Notes under the pieces: generated by a model
The model's input: only the letters and a program-made list of their open reading frames with translations
Database searches by the model: none
What the model was told of the DNA's origin: nothing
Origin: Pseudoscleropodium purum
Taxonomy: Eukaryota; Streptophyta; Bryopsida; Hypnales; Brachytheciaceae
NCBI GenBank assembly: GCA_963969395.1
Contig: OZ017797.1
Span: 40,300,001-40,364,000, forward strand
Direction of reading: 5' to 3'
DNA length: 64,000 nt
Shown here: positions 43,179-54,715 of the stretch, piece by piece
Layout: each line of letters starts with the position of its first letter
Position numbering within the stretch: position 1 is the stretch's first letter
Made by a program: the position numbers and the translations under genes

Positions 43179-46100
43179 TCAAACATTGTATTTTTTAATC
43201 CAAGTATTAAGCTTGGGGCCTTCTAAGGTGAACCCTGACACCGACGCATACAAGTTGACGATGGCCTTCCACGCTGCATCCGTGGGATGAATGGTGTCAA
43301 ACAGCACCGCCTTGCTGGGATCCTCACACTCCGTGTACAGGGGTCTTCCTTCATTGTCGGTCTCGCCACACACAACGGGGTAGAGATTTGTCCCGTTTCC
43401 ATGGCAGCACGGTACCAGTGGGTCCACAAAACCTGCATACATGCACCCCACGGAAGATTCATCAAGTGTGATCACAATAGCAACGTCCATCCAAATGTCA
43501 CTAGTGTCAAGACCTTCAGTTATTCATGGTTGGAAACCCGAGAATCGTTACATTTGACCAAATTTGAGATATACTTAGAATTGCTAAGGACATATCTGGG
43601 TTTCTCGATCCTGTGGCAAACAATCTGTAAACAAGAGGCTAGTATGATAGTATGATGGATCATTGGTCAAACAAGTTTGAACTTACAATCTTTACTGGGC
43701 AAGCTCGTGCAAAGAGACTTTTAAATTTTAGTAAATATTTGCCAACCCTCCAAGGCATTGAATTGGCTTTGATTTCAACTAAGTGCTTTTTGTAAAATTT
43801 ACTGTGCGAAGGTCTACTTTCCGAGTCCAAAACTCAGTACTTATTACATTCGTGGATTTGGCATGAAAATGGTGACATTACTTATTACCGTATGTAGCTG
43901 GATGCGAGTACAATTCCTTGAAAGCTTTCGTCTGGTCAACAATGACGACGCGTAGGCTGGGCAGCTGCTGATTCAAGCCTTTCACCCGTTTATGAAGCAA
44001 CGAATTGTGGAGCGCAGTTTGATTGACAAAGGTGGAGTTGGTGCTGCAACCCGTGTAGGCGAGCTCCATGATGGAGAGGGGAATGCACTCCATGTAAGGC
44101 AGGTTGGCTACCACGATGTGGCGAATCCCAATTGCGTTCAGGCGCACAATGGAGAGCGCAATTCCATCCACCACCGATGCCACAAACGCATTCAGCTCTT
44201 TTGTGAATGCAGATTCCTTCAAAACCACATGTACACCTCACGTCAATTAATAAATAAATAAGAAGCATCCAACAATGAAGGTAGGTAGATTATTGATTGC
44301 GTGATAACACTATTGCATGTCATTTCTCATTACATTAGTTGGTATATAATACAATTGAATTATAGTAGCATCCAAACGTAGTTAACGTACATTCACTTTC
44401 GTTGGATCTAAATTAGTGGCGTTAACTTAGTTGCATTTGACAAACTATAATCCAACTTATGTTAACATAGTTGGATGATAGCATGTTATTTCTCATTCCA
44501 ATTCTCTAAGGAAGTATCCATTAAAATGAAATTAGCAATTTTTGTTTTTTTAAGATGGTCAAGAATTGTGCTCTTGGTCAACACTTCAATCTACACCCAC
44601 CTAAGTATAGAAGGAAAAACCACCATACTTGCATTGTGCACTTCAATGAAGCAATTGGAAAATTGCCATCAACTTTAATGGAATCTTGTATTGCCTACTT
44701 TCAAATTCCCCACTTCATCAAACACTTCCAAGTCCACTGAAAGCTTCACCCTACACTCTGATCATTCCACAAAGTTTGAATGCCAAAAAAAGAAAAACTT
44801 CGAGCCCTAGAGTTAGTTTCCTTACCTGGAACGGTATTCCCGAGTTGCGAGAGTCGTAGTCATTGAGGCCCACGCTGATGACCCCCACTGAGTTTCGGAG
44901 GTGCGTCTTGGTGAGAACTCCGTTCGCAACGAGGGCTTCCATGTTGCCCACTTGCTCATCAAGAGGGGTGATGCCATAGCCATACGTGACGCCCGCGCCA
45001 CCCACGGCAAAGTTGATCCCCTGCAGTGCTTGGGAAAGGTTCTGGCGGTGCAGGAACGACGTCGGAGTCGGCAAATTAAACAGCTTCGCTACAGAAAAAC
45101 ACACATTGTCAACAACCCACGTCTGTGGTGAAACAATCTTTTCGGGAACCTACAGTAGTTTGAGACGGATAGGCTTCTCGGTTTCGAGACCAATCTCCAA
45201 GGGATTAGAAATCTCTCTCGGACTCATCTTCTTCACTTTGGGTTTGACAATGTGGTGCAGTTTTAGTTGAAGCATCGTTCATTATGTTCGCAAATTGAGA
45301 CAGGTCGGGTTTAAAATCGAGATGGCCATAGCCATTCAACGCAACGTTGAGACTATGACGGAGATCGAATTCACCACACTCCTCTTTTGGGTCTCGATTC
45401 ATTTTTAAGCCAACACTTTTTATGCTTTGTCCTTGAAATCATCACTCCACAATCATGGCGTCTTCATTCAAACTTGGTCAAACCTGGAGCCTTGTTGTGG
45501 TGAAACACATCCCGGACAGATGTACAATCGGGAACCTCCGTCACAAGATGACTCTAATAGAGCCTGGGTGTACTGCAGGTGGGAGGGGGTCTCGATTCTA
45601 CTTTCTAACCAGCACATCCTTTGCTAAGTGTACTGATGTCCATTCCACGACGATCCAATTTAACGTTACCTAATACATAGCTGAGGAATTGCAACAACAG
45701 AGCAAGTTTTTCACGTCCGTTTTCTGGACTCGCTTGAAAAAACACAGAGTATGCTTGTTCAAGACCAAAGCAGCACAGCATATATACCAGGAGTTTAGTG
45801 AATGATTTAATGCGGGGAGCTTACCCAAGTAGTCAGTTTGGACGCGGCCATCGGACCGTCGGTGGTCGGGGAATCCAGGCCAAGTGCTTCCATACGGTGT
45901 GTTCAACAGCTGAGGCGAGTTTCCAGTGTCCATGTAGGAATCTCCGAACACGTACATTCCTACCGCCCCATCCACTGCGCCTGTCCAAAGCAAATACACA
46001 CAAATGATTGAGTGATTACCATCGAAAAGATGATCAAATGATTACATAAATGATCAGACACACGACTGACTAAGGATTTCTTCGTATGCCGGGCTAAGCA

Positions 46101-46195
46101 GATCGGGGAGACACCACATCGAGCTTACCAATATTAAAGACTCCAATCACCACCATAGCCAGAAGGGCGCCATACCAAATGCCTTGGAGCTTCAT
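43179..46195 (-). CDS. GDSL esterase/lipase
   Basis: A secreted serine hydrolase of the plant SGNH/GDSL family. Exons are 46129-46195, 45825-45980, 44826-45088, 43889-44216 and 43179-43432, about 355 residues, the family's usual length. The start at 46195 gives a signal peptide (MKLQGIWYGALLAMVVIGVF). Block I is FGDSYMDTGN with the nucleophile serine, block III is VGLNDY with the oxyanion asparagine, and block V is FDTIHPTDAAW with the catalytic Asp and His. A cysteine-rich stretch before block V (CCHGNG..VVCG) is typical. Exon 4 must start at 44216 (after GAAG) to hold the frame; an AG further upstream leads to a stop. Substrate cannot be told from sequence. Confidence 0.92.
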
Positions 46196-47255
46196 CTTCA
46201 CCTAGATCCCAAGAGATGGTCTGAAAATAAAACAAACAAATTCACAGTACTCAACCTCTTCAATGAAACACCACTGAGAACAATGTAGCCCGGCGATGGG
46301 TTCTATAGAGTACTTCGTATAAAATTTTCAGTCTGTAGTTCCTTTGAAACGGTCCAATTACTGTTCAAGGAGACAAATTTTGGTGGGCACGTGAAGTTAA
46401 TACCGACATTGACACGGTTATGGAGATGCTGGCCTCAGTTGTCCTGATACTTCAGTCTCTTATAAAACTAGTGAAAGGCAGTGTCTGTATTTGAGGTGGC
46501 AGTGTCTGGCAGCGTTGCAACGACGACGTCGTGTTTTGCGACGAAGTTGGGAATTTGGAATTTGGAGCCTCGTGGTCCAGGTGTCAACGTGTTCAATGTG
46601 TCTTCTTCTTTTTCTTTTTTTGACACATATGAAACAGAATTTCATTGCAAAGGCATAGTACAAGACACCAGTCACAGGTGGTCTGGATCATTGCTCACTT
46701 TCATTTCGAACTTTTGGACATCAACTTAGACTGATATGCTAAAAAATACAAAAGCCTGTGGGACATCGATCATAAAGGAGTCCAAAATCCAACACAAGAA
46801 ACAAAGATATACTCATCCTCAAGGTCACTATATTAGCTTATCTCTACAGAAATTTAGTTACAATGTTGTTAATAGATATCATTGAGCCTTTCAAAATATA
46901 CACTTTTGAGAAGTAAAGTAAGTTTCACACCTAGTCATGTGAGTGAAGAATTTGTTGGGGTAGTTCCAGATGAATGCAAAATAAATAAAAATTGAAGTAT
47001 TGAAACGATTTCAATACTGTACAGTTTGAAAAACCGTAAATCTTCAAATTGAATGAAGATGTGAATTTTGATACAGTGAAAAAACTTCCTACTTACAAAA
47101 ATATGAGAATTGCATTTTTTTAAAACGAATTTTAATGTACACATCTGGCTTTTAGTTGGTTTTGGCAATTTCATCTTACTTACATGGAATTATCCACTTG
47201 TGGCCAATTGGGCACTGAGAGATTAACCATCACTCTTCTTCTGAATTTGTTGCTG
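46196..47255. other. Intergenic sequence upstream of the GDSL gene
   Basis: This should include the GDSL promoter. No other gene is supported; a plus-strand frame at 46481-46729 is unrecognised. Confidence 0.4.
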
Positions 47256-47257
47256 CA

Positions 47258-48024
47258 GGTGGAGTCGAGATTGAAGGAGGCTGGAATTGACCTCATCGTA
47301 GACCCGAAACTTGAAGGCAACTATGATACCCTCACGATGTTTTCCTACTGATGGCAAACCTTGCCCTTTATTGCAGTGCATCTGAAAAGAAAGATCGACC
47401 CACTATCAAGGTAAAAGAAAAAAAGAAAATCCAGATGGAAAGCTAATAGTCGGTTATATGAAGTTACAAAATACGTTTCTATCATGAAAGAGTTTAGGGT
47501 ATGATTTTGTCTTTTTATTGGTACCTTTCCTTCCTTTCCATTGCGTTACTTCAATACTGTAGTTTATTCCAACTCCTGTGGACACGGAAACGGACACTTT
47601 TGGCCATTACGGTTTAGATTATTGTATAGGCTGCTTACTCTCAGCGTCTACTGTAGGACAACTGAAAGATTAGGGCATGATTAATTAGGGATGTCAAAGC
47701 TCTGGACTTCTAGTGCAAGATTTCACTATTTCTCTCTATTTTGGACCCTGCGTGATTCCAAGCTTGAGAATCTGGTCCCAAGAAAACGACCTACAGTTTG
47801 CAAATTGCATTTGACAATTGCCTCTTCTTGCAACCTTTACTACGAGAAGCGGATCGCCCCAACCAACAACGGAGTCCATGTGGGTGGACCCCTCCGACAC
47901 TACACCCACTCCGGACAACGAATCCATCTTCACTAATTCCACAACGAGCAGCTCTTCCACCCGATCACACGCACCCATGACACCACAGTTTACCCCAGAT
48001 AGCATTATTGCACCCTATTCCTAA
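47258..48024 (+). pseudogene. Receptor-like kinase relic, 3' exons only
   Basis: After a good acceptor (GTTGCTGCAG) the frame reads VESRLKEAGIDLIVDPKLEGNYD, and after a shift near 47340 LMANLALYCSASEKKDRPTIK, the end of a plant receptor kinase domain, to 47411. A second exon, roughly 47790-48024, reads PTTESMWVDPSDTTPTPDN, then a Ser/Thr-rich tail ending TPDSIIAPYS and TAA, the usual tail after such kinases. No earlier kinase exons were seen upstream. The frameshift and missing catalytic core mark it as non-functional as a kinase. Confidence 0.7.
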
Positions 48025-51000
48025 CCCTAAACCCACATTTACTTTCTATCCAGAGACTCTGCGGTAATTCTATGATCCTACTCGTTTGATCTACGTTGTG
48101 TGGTAGTGGCTGAGCTGAGAACGAAGCATCATGGAGTAGATTATCAAAACTACTTCTACTTTTACCTTTTTACTCCTATCTTGACTCTAGATTCTCAGAT
48201 TCCTAAAAGATTTCTTAAAAGATTTTTTTGGATGATTCTCTTATTTTTCATCCACTTTTAACTATTTTTTGTTCTAGGATACACTTTGGTAACTTTCTTT
48301 AACTATTGTGGTAAAAATCCTTTAAAAGTACTATAGTAGTTTTTCAAATACTTTAAAAACCTACTACTTGATTATCCAACCTACTATGGATTTTTCTAAT
48401 CTTAATTTGGAATTTTGAAGTCAAATTTTAATCTAATGTTTATTCGTGGAAATGCAAAAATTGTGGTAAAAAGTTCAATTATTAACCTCAACATCAATTC
48501 CATCTTCAATGAATGTCACCACTATGTTGTCAATTGCGTGCTCCAACTCCATCTTCAACGTTTTGTAGTGTGATATGGATTTGTTGAAGACTCCTACTAG
48601 AATTGGAGACGTCCTAGGCTTTGTCCTTCGATCAATTCTCCCTCCTTTTTCTTTCCACTTATTTTCAATGCTTTCTTTTTCTTTTGTAGGTATTTTTTGG
48701 GAATAAAATCCTATCAAATCTAATACTAAATGCTTTGCTAATTTGGTTTGGGATTCAAACAAGGCCTTAAGACAAACCTCCCTAACTTTTTTTAACTAAT
48801 AATTAATTCTTAGCATCTCCTAAAGTGAACTATTTTCTTTTTATTTATTCTATTTGTCCCTATTCCACAATCCAAGCTCGAGATATGTGTTAAATATTCC
48901 CAAGGCTCTACCTTCAACCCTTATGACCTTCTTCCTTTCAAATTGCTAACACTTAATTCTAACTTCCACTAGCCTTGCTTCCATTCCTTGAGTTTGCTTT
49001 GTACTTAGAGCTTAATCATACTATTTTTGAGCTTGGATTTGCAACAACAAGTGAGTGAGAATCAAACTGGAGACATAATGGATGAAGGTGGAATGGTCTT
49101 GGAAACTTGATTTGGAGCCTTGTAATTTGATTTGGAACCCAAATGAGTTGACTTGCAAAAACTTTGACATTATAAATTGCAAGATAGTAGGGCTTGATGT
49201 TAGAAGAAAATGTTTTTTTCTTGAAGTATCCCTAGTGTAGCTAATAAAGTTTGACTTCTCTTAGAATTTGATTTGAGAATTATATTTTTTTAGACAATTG
49301 TATGCATTAGTTATATACATGGCAAATTATGTACATGCATTAGTATACATTGGTTACATATATGGAAAATTTCAAAAGATTATGAGCATTTTTGCAAAAG
49401 ATGCCTAAAAGATGTCTAAATTTTTGAGGCTACTAAAAAAATTGGAAGAGCATAACTTTTGATTTGGGAAGTCAATTAGACCAAAAAAATGATATTCAAA
49501 CCACTAAAGGAATACATTTTCTCAATTTGTGTCAAAATTCAATAAACATCCGACCCAAATTGACTTTGTAGGAACCTACCTAAACTTTCAATTTTTCATT
49601 CAATAGACAATTGACCTTTAGGAATTAAAAATTGCCACTTCGTCAATGGTACTTGAATTGAATTGATTTTTGTTGATTTCATGGCATAATTCTATATATA
49701 CATATAGTAGAGGGAAGGAAAAATTTGTTAGGAAGTGTATGTGTATGAAAAATTAGACGCTTAAATTTATATGTAAGATAGCCCTATTTAAAAAATTGCA
49801 TGAATGAATTTATAAAAAATATGGGGTATTGAAAATATGCCCCCTATAGCATTTTATGTAAAAATATAATCATCTTAAATACAAAAATTAAGGTAAATAG
49901 CCCTACATCAAATACCCTCTTAACTCAGGTGTATACCTTAAATTACAAAGAGTGACCTGATTGAGTTTGGGCTCCTAGAGAAATGGGATAATTTACTTGG
50001 CACCTAAGTAGTTGAGCATTTGCGAGCGAGATTTTTAATTATTATAGTATTTGTGAGGAAGTTGACAATTTTTTTGAAGTATTAAATTCTAGATCAAAGT
50101 TGTTTGAGGTATAGACTTGTTTATTAATGGTAAGTACATCAATGGGCTATCTAATAAGTCTTGGAAGTAACATTAGTAAAAATAATTGTTGTGAATTTTG
50201 ATTCTTTGTCACATTTGGAGATACCAACAATTTCTAGATTTTAGATGTTAAAGTATGCAAAAAAATGAGGCCATAAAAGAATTTGTGAATATTCATTTGC
50301 TAAAGAAAAGGGAACTACAAATATATCTTTCTATTTCCAAACATAAACTAAGAGTCCAATCTTTTCTCTACTTTGTCTAAGATTTTGATATTGTTTTTAA
50401 GTACAAGTGTGAAGATTCTCCTTCCATCTAATTAAGTGATGTTGTTGATGTGAGAATTTTATAAGTTGACTTTGATGAAACCAAAAAAATTGTTGTCTGG
50501 TCCTCCAATTATAATAATGAAGGTCCTCAAATTTGTTGTTTTGGTATATAGGCATTTAGGCTTGAATAACTAACATTTTGCAAAATTGAAAAGGAATATT
50601 AAAGGTGTTGTGTGAAGTCTATAGTAGTAGTAATAAGGTCAAAGGGATTGCCAAAGCCATCATTTGTAGGATTTGCTGTAGTTAGAATCCTATGTATTTT
50701 GTATTGCCAAATCCTATTGCATAATGTCAAATGACGAATTTTTCTATACTATTAATTTACATTAGGATGTTTAAAATTGTCTTACATATTGCAAAAAAAA
50801 TTAAAATTGATCCTACTTGCAAAACAACCAACAATTTTCTTTTTCAAATATTAATAATATTTAGATGAATTTTAATATATACTTATAGTTATAAATATGA
50901 TTGACTATACTATCAAAATAAACACTTTTAATTTTAAAATTTGACCATCTTGTATGTGAAAATTTCTTCTCACAAGGTATACAAAGATAGCAAATATAAG

Positions 51001-51075
51001 AGATATTAATAGTTCTTTTTATCAAAGAATAACTAATTGTAATTATATCTTATAAATTTTTCCTTTCTCAACATC
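48025..51075. other. AT-rich intergenic sequence
   Basis: No supported gene. A 95-codon minus-strand frame at 48475-48762 and AT-rich fragments near 50300-50480 show no family I can name. The DNA is again strongly AT-rich from about 49100. Confidence 0.45.
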
Positions 51076-51077
51076 AA

Positions 51078-51460
51078 TACCTTAAGTTAGGTTGTTTTGT
51101 TTTGTTTGTTTGTTACATTGAGATCTCCTGGACCATGAGTCCCCTGATTGCGTTTTTTGTATTGTCAGAAAGCCCTTGACAAAGAAGGGTGCACGGGCTT
51201 GGTTTCATGACATTTAAACCTACAATGTGAAAGTTATTGAATTTCAAAGTTGTTATGAATTTTTTTAAATTAAAAATTAAAAAATTAAAAAATAAAAATT
51301 AAAAAAAATTAAAAAAATTAAAAAAATTAAAAATTAAAAATTAAAAAAAATTAAAAAAATTAAAAAAATTAAAAAATAAAAATTAAAAAAAATTAAAAAA
51401 ATTAAAAAAATTAAAAAATATATTACTGTGGCAACATCATGGGGCACACTAGTAATGAGA
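51078..51460 (+). repeat. Dispersed copy of the ~270-bp repeat with an expanded AT minisatellite inside
   Basis: The head (ACCTTAAGTTAGGTTGTTTTG), GAGATCTCCTGGACC, CAGAAAGCCC, CATTTAAACCTAC and GAAAGTTATTGAATTTCAAAG are those of the family. The usual short AT tract is replaced by about 165 bases of nearly pure TTAAAAA-type sequence, after which GGCAACATCATGGGGCACACTAG closes the unit. Confidence 0.8.
51254..51420. repeat. TTAAA(n) minisatellite
   Basis: Runs of A5 to A8 separated by TT or T make up the whole segment, with a higher-order pattern that seems to repeat roughly every 55-60 bases. It lies at the internal AT tract of the dispersed repeat. Confidence 0.85.
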
Positions 51461-51866
51461 TTCTATTTTTATGATTGTTCCATAATGAAGATCATCTCTT
51501 ACTACTTTCATGCTCCAGATGTTCCGGATGAACGAATAAAGTCGAACGAAACTTCCGGATGAACAACGGAATAAGTAGATCAAACAAAATTTACGGATGA
51601 ATGAACAAAGTCGAATGAACTGAAACCTTCGGATGAACAGATAAAAACGAATGAAACCCTAATCGTTCCCTTCCTGTGTCGCCGGCTATGTGCGTACTCC
51701 GCTTTGCTCCCATTTTTTTTTGTCTTCGTGCCTCGTGTCTTCTGCCGTGCGGTCGCTTGTTTTCCAATCGGATGTGCCTGTTTCAGTCTGTTTTCTGATT
51801 TGATAGGATTTTTCCAGTAAGTTTTGGTATTCTAGAGAGTGTTGAATTTTACTGGCGAACTTTTTG

Positions 51867-52058
51867 ATGACGAGAGGCAACCAGCGGGAGAAGGACCGTG
51901 AGAGGGCAGCTGCGCGCGGCAAGGGAGCCAAGGGGAAGGATGATGGACTGACGCCCGAGCAGCGGCGTGAGCGCGACGCTAAAGCTTTGCAAGAGAAGCT
52001 GGCCAAGAAGGCGGATAAGGAGTCCGGGCCCACATCATCCTCTGCGCCAAAGAAATGA
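51867..52058 (+). CDS. SERF/4F5-family small basic protein
   Basis: A 63-residue highly charged protein with ATG at 51867 and the family's N-terminal MTRGNQREKDRER motif, followed by GLTPEQRRERDAKALQEKLAKK. The family (SERF, 4F5) consists of small disordered nuclear/cytosolic proteins; animal members promote amyloid assembly and bind RNA, while the plant role is little known. It is encoded in one exon, and the length is normal for the family. The upstream region (51640-51866) is GC-balanced and probably holds the promoter and leader. Confidence 0.9.
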   Translation: MTRGNQREKDRERAAARGKGAKGKDDGLTPEQRRERDAKALQEKLAKKADKESGPTSSSAPKK

Positions 52059-54450
52059 CAGAGTTCTCTCGTTACAACACTCGCACTTGGTGTACTTCCT
52101 CATCGTTTTACAAGCGCCTTCCATGTCTGAATTCCCCCTCTACGATTGGTGTAAAACTTAACGACAGTCAATATGTAGAGGACCTGCTCTCTGTTGTGTG
52201 CACAATTTGTCCGCGTGCGAAGAGATTGAAGTAGATGCGTTGGACTACTTCTTGCAGTTTGTCTGCTGAACGCAAGATGATGCAACGTACATCCTCGCGA
52301 CGCTACTAGAGTATTGGTCAATCAACGTGATGGAAATCAGACAAGTATACATGCAAAAGATAGATGAATGTGATAAAACTTGCTCCCATTCCGATGCAAC
52401 TTTCAATCAGAATGTTTCATGGTAATTTCAGTCATGACAAGCCAGCTGGTGCACTTTTAGGTTGGACACAAACTATGCCGCAAGGTCATTCTTTCACTCA
52501 CTCTTGCTGTTTGGAGATGTCGTTACCCTAATGTACGTTAGGCTCGCTGCTGCATTGAATTATGTGATTGCGATACCCTCTGTTTACGTGCTCAGCTTGA
52601 GTGATATATTCTTTGAGCTTTGAAAGAGTTTATGCTTTCGGCAGTGGTGTATCGATGAATCTCTTGCACATGCTCTGTTGCCGATTCAACAGGTGGGAAT
52701 ATTCGGGATTGTCTGCAGCTGGAATGCTGCCTGTTCTTGGGCTCCGCATAGCAGTACCGTTATGCAGAAGTCAAGTTTTCGAACTCGTCAAAGTTGCTGG
52801 CTTTCCAGGGGAATTCCATGGTTGTTACATTACACCATGCTACTGCTGCCAGTGTTGTGGTGATGTCATCCACTTCGAGCATGTGTGCATGCGCGAATAA
52901 CGTATTGAATACTATTTGCCTCACACTAAGCAGGAGACACCCCCACGGAATGTGAGAACTACAGTGGGAATGTACCGCGGGTCAACATTTCAGGGGAGGT
53001 GAGCCCTGTGAAGCACTATTCCCAGACTTTGCTAGCATATCCTCCTGTGAAAAAAGCCACATCCTGCTCGAACTCAACGAGTGCCACAAGAGCTTGCGAA
53101 CCTAAAATTCACGTTCTAATCCTTCTCCATTGTTGCTTTGCAAGGCACCAAATCAAACTGTAATCTTCTAATGCTTGCAACAGTGCGCAAACCATTCCAA
53201 TTTAGAAAGCATAGGACGTAGTTAGGAGTACAGAATGAGAAGCCACACAACAAAGTCAGTTTCGTTAACCCCTTAAGGACTTCATCCATTGTGAAATGGT
53301 CAAACTTCTTATCTGAGCTAATTTTAGCCTTTCTTTTAATAGTGTTCAAACAACGATTTGGTATATTTACTACTTGAAACTCTAAATTCTATATCACTTT
53401 GAGAAATTGCAATTTTTTTTGTGAAAATTTCTAATTGTTATCGTTTTTGTTGCAAAAAATGAACATAAATGAGTAAAAATAGCAAAAACAATCCAAATTA
53501 TTTGAAATTTTCTTGGGAGGTAAAAGTAGCAATGGAGATTAGCATGAAAAATTTTCAATTGGTTATTTTATTTTTTACACCCAAAATAACCACATCAAAC
53601 ACCTTGAAGTCAAATTTGACTATTTTCTACAATCAAATTTGACTATTTTCTATTTTTTCAATAATTTTGAAGGAAAAATAAAATTATTGTGATTTTTCAA
53701 AGCTGAAGGTGGAAATAAAATTATATCAATTACAATATATATTAGAATAATCTGTAATTTTGACTAGAAATGAAGAGTGGAATGGGAAACATAATTTTAT
53801 AATTTAATTTAAAAATACATTTTAAAAAAAGAAAATATGAATGAAAAGCACACCATATTGTGTTATTTGGATTTTTAACACATGGAGTTTTCAATTGCAA
53901 TAAATTTTTCAATTTTTGACATTTCTCAAAACTTTAAAATGGAATAGAAACAAAACTTGTCAAGCTTTGTTTTCTTAGTCCAAATCAAATACCAAAAATA
54001 ATTATTTTAAGAGTTGTAATCAAGGTTAACCAAGACGCATCCACTTTTGGGATGCCTGCACGTTTAAAGGTTAATTGGCGCAGTTCCCTTGAAATTAAGC
54101 AGTACATCATTAAAGAATAAAGGAAAGGAAATGATTTAGAACAACGGGGGATGGGGGTAGAAACCCATCTGATCAAATAGTGTACAGTAGTGTTTAAGGT
54201 AGGAGGTCAATAAAGTGCCTATTTAAGAGCTGAAACTAAATTTGGGGAGGTGAAACTTCTTGAAATATTTTTCAGTAAATTTTCCTTGAAAGACAAATGG
54301 AATTCGCATCTAGGTAAGTCATTTCATATTTTTTAGAGCTTCATGGATTTAGTAATTAATTTTCGAAGTTGAAATGGTATAAGGCACCCACTTCAAATGC
54401 ACACTATTTGTACATTGCTCGTACAATGAACAAGCAACATGCACAAATAG
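52059..54450. other. 3' flank of the SERF gene and AT-rich intergenic sequence
   Basis: From 52059 to about 53110 the sequence is GC-balanced and may be a long 3' untranslated region or decayed gene; no protein is recognised. From 53350 on it is AT-rich with chance ORFs only. Confidence 0.4.
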
Positions 54451-54715
54451 TATACATTAGTGCACCTTGTATTATTACCATTGTCGAAATAAAGTAAAAG
54501 TAATTTTTCTATAATTTAAGATTCATAAAAACTTTGAAATTCAATAACTTTCGAACCATACATCCAAACACCATGAAGCAAAGCCTTTGCACCCCTCTTT
54601 ACCAAGGCTTTCCGACGGTAAGAAGAACACAATTGGACGACTCATGGTCCCAAAGATCTCACTGTTTATAACAAACAAACATCCTAATTTAAGGTATGGA
54701 TCTGAGGAGGTAGAC
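54451..54715 (-). repeat. Inverted copy of the ~270-bp repeat
   Basis: Read on the minus strand it has the family order. On the plus strand it shows CATAAAAACTTTGAAATTCAATAAC, CCATGAAGCAAAGCC, TTTACCAAGGCTTTCCGA, GACTCATGGTCCC, AGATCTCA and CTAATTTAAGGTATG. The end near 54451 (TTAGTGCACCTTG) corresponds to the usual CACTAGT end. Confidence 0.75.

Noticed and set aside
45205..45402. 65-codon minus-strand frame inside GDSL intron 2
   Set aside because: The reading is open and charged but joins neither GDSL exon in phase and resembles nothing I know.
48475..48762. 95-codon minus-strand frame
   Set aside because: Low-complexity, lysine-rich chance frame in AT-rich DNA; no recognised family.
50300..50600. 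Possible reverse transcriptase/RNase H relic (DFDIVFKYKCE-like wording)
   Set aside because: Only a few residues fit and stops are frequent; too weak to call.
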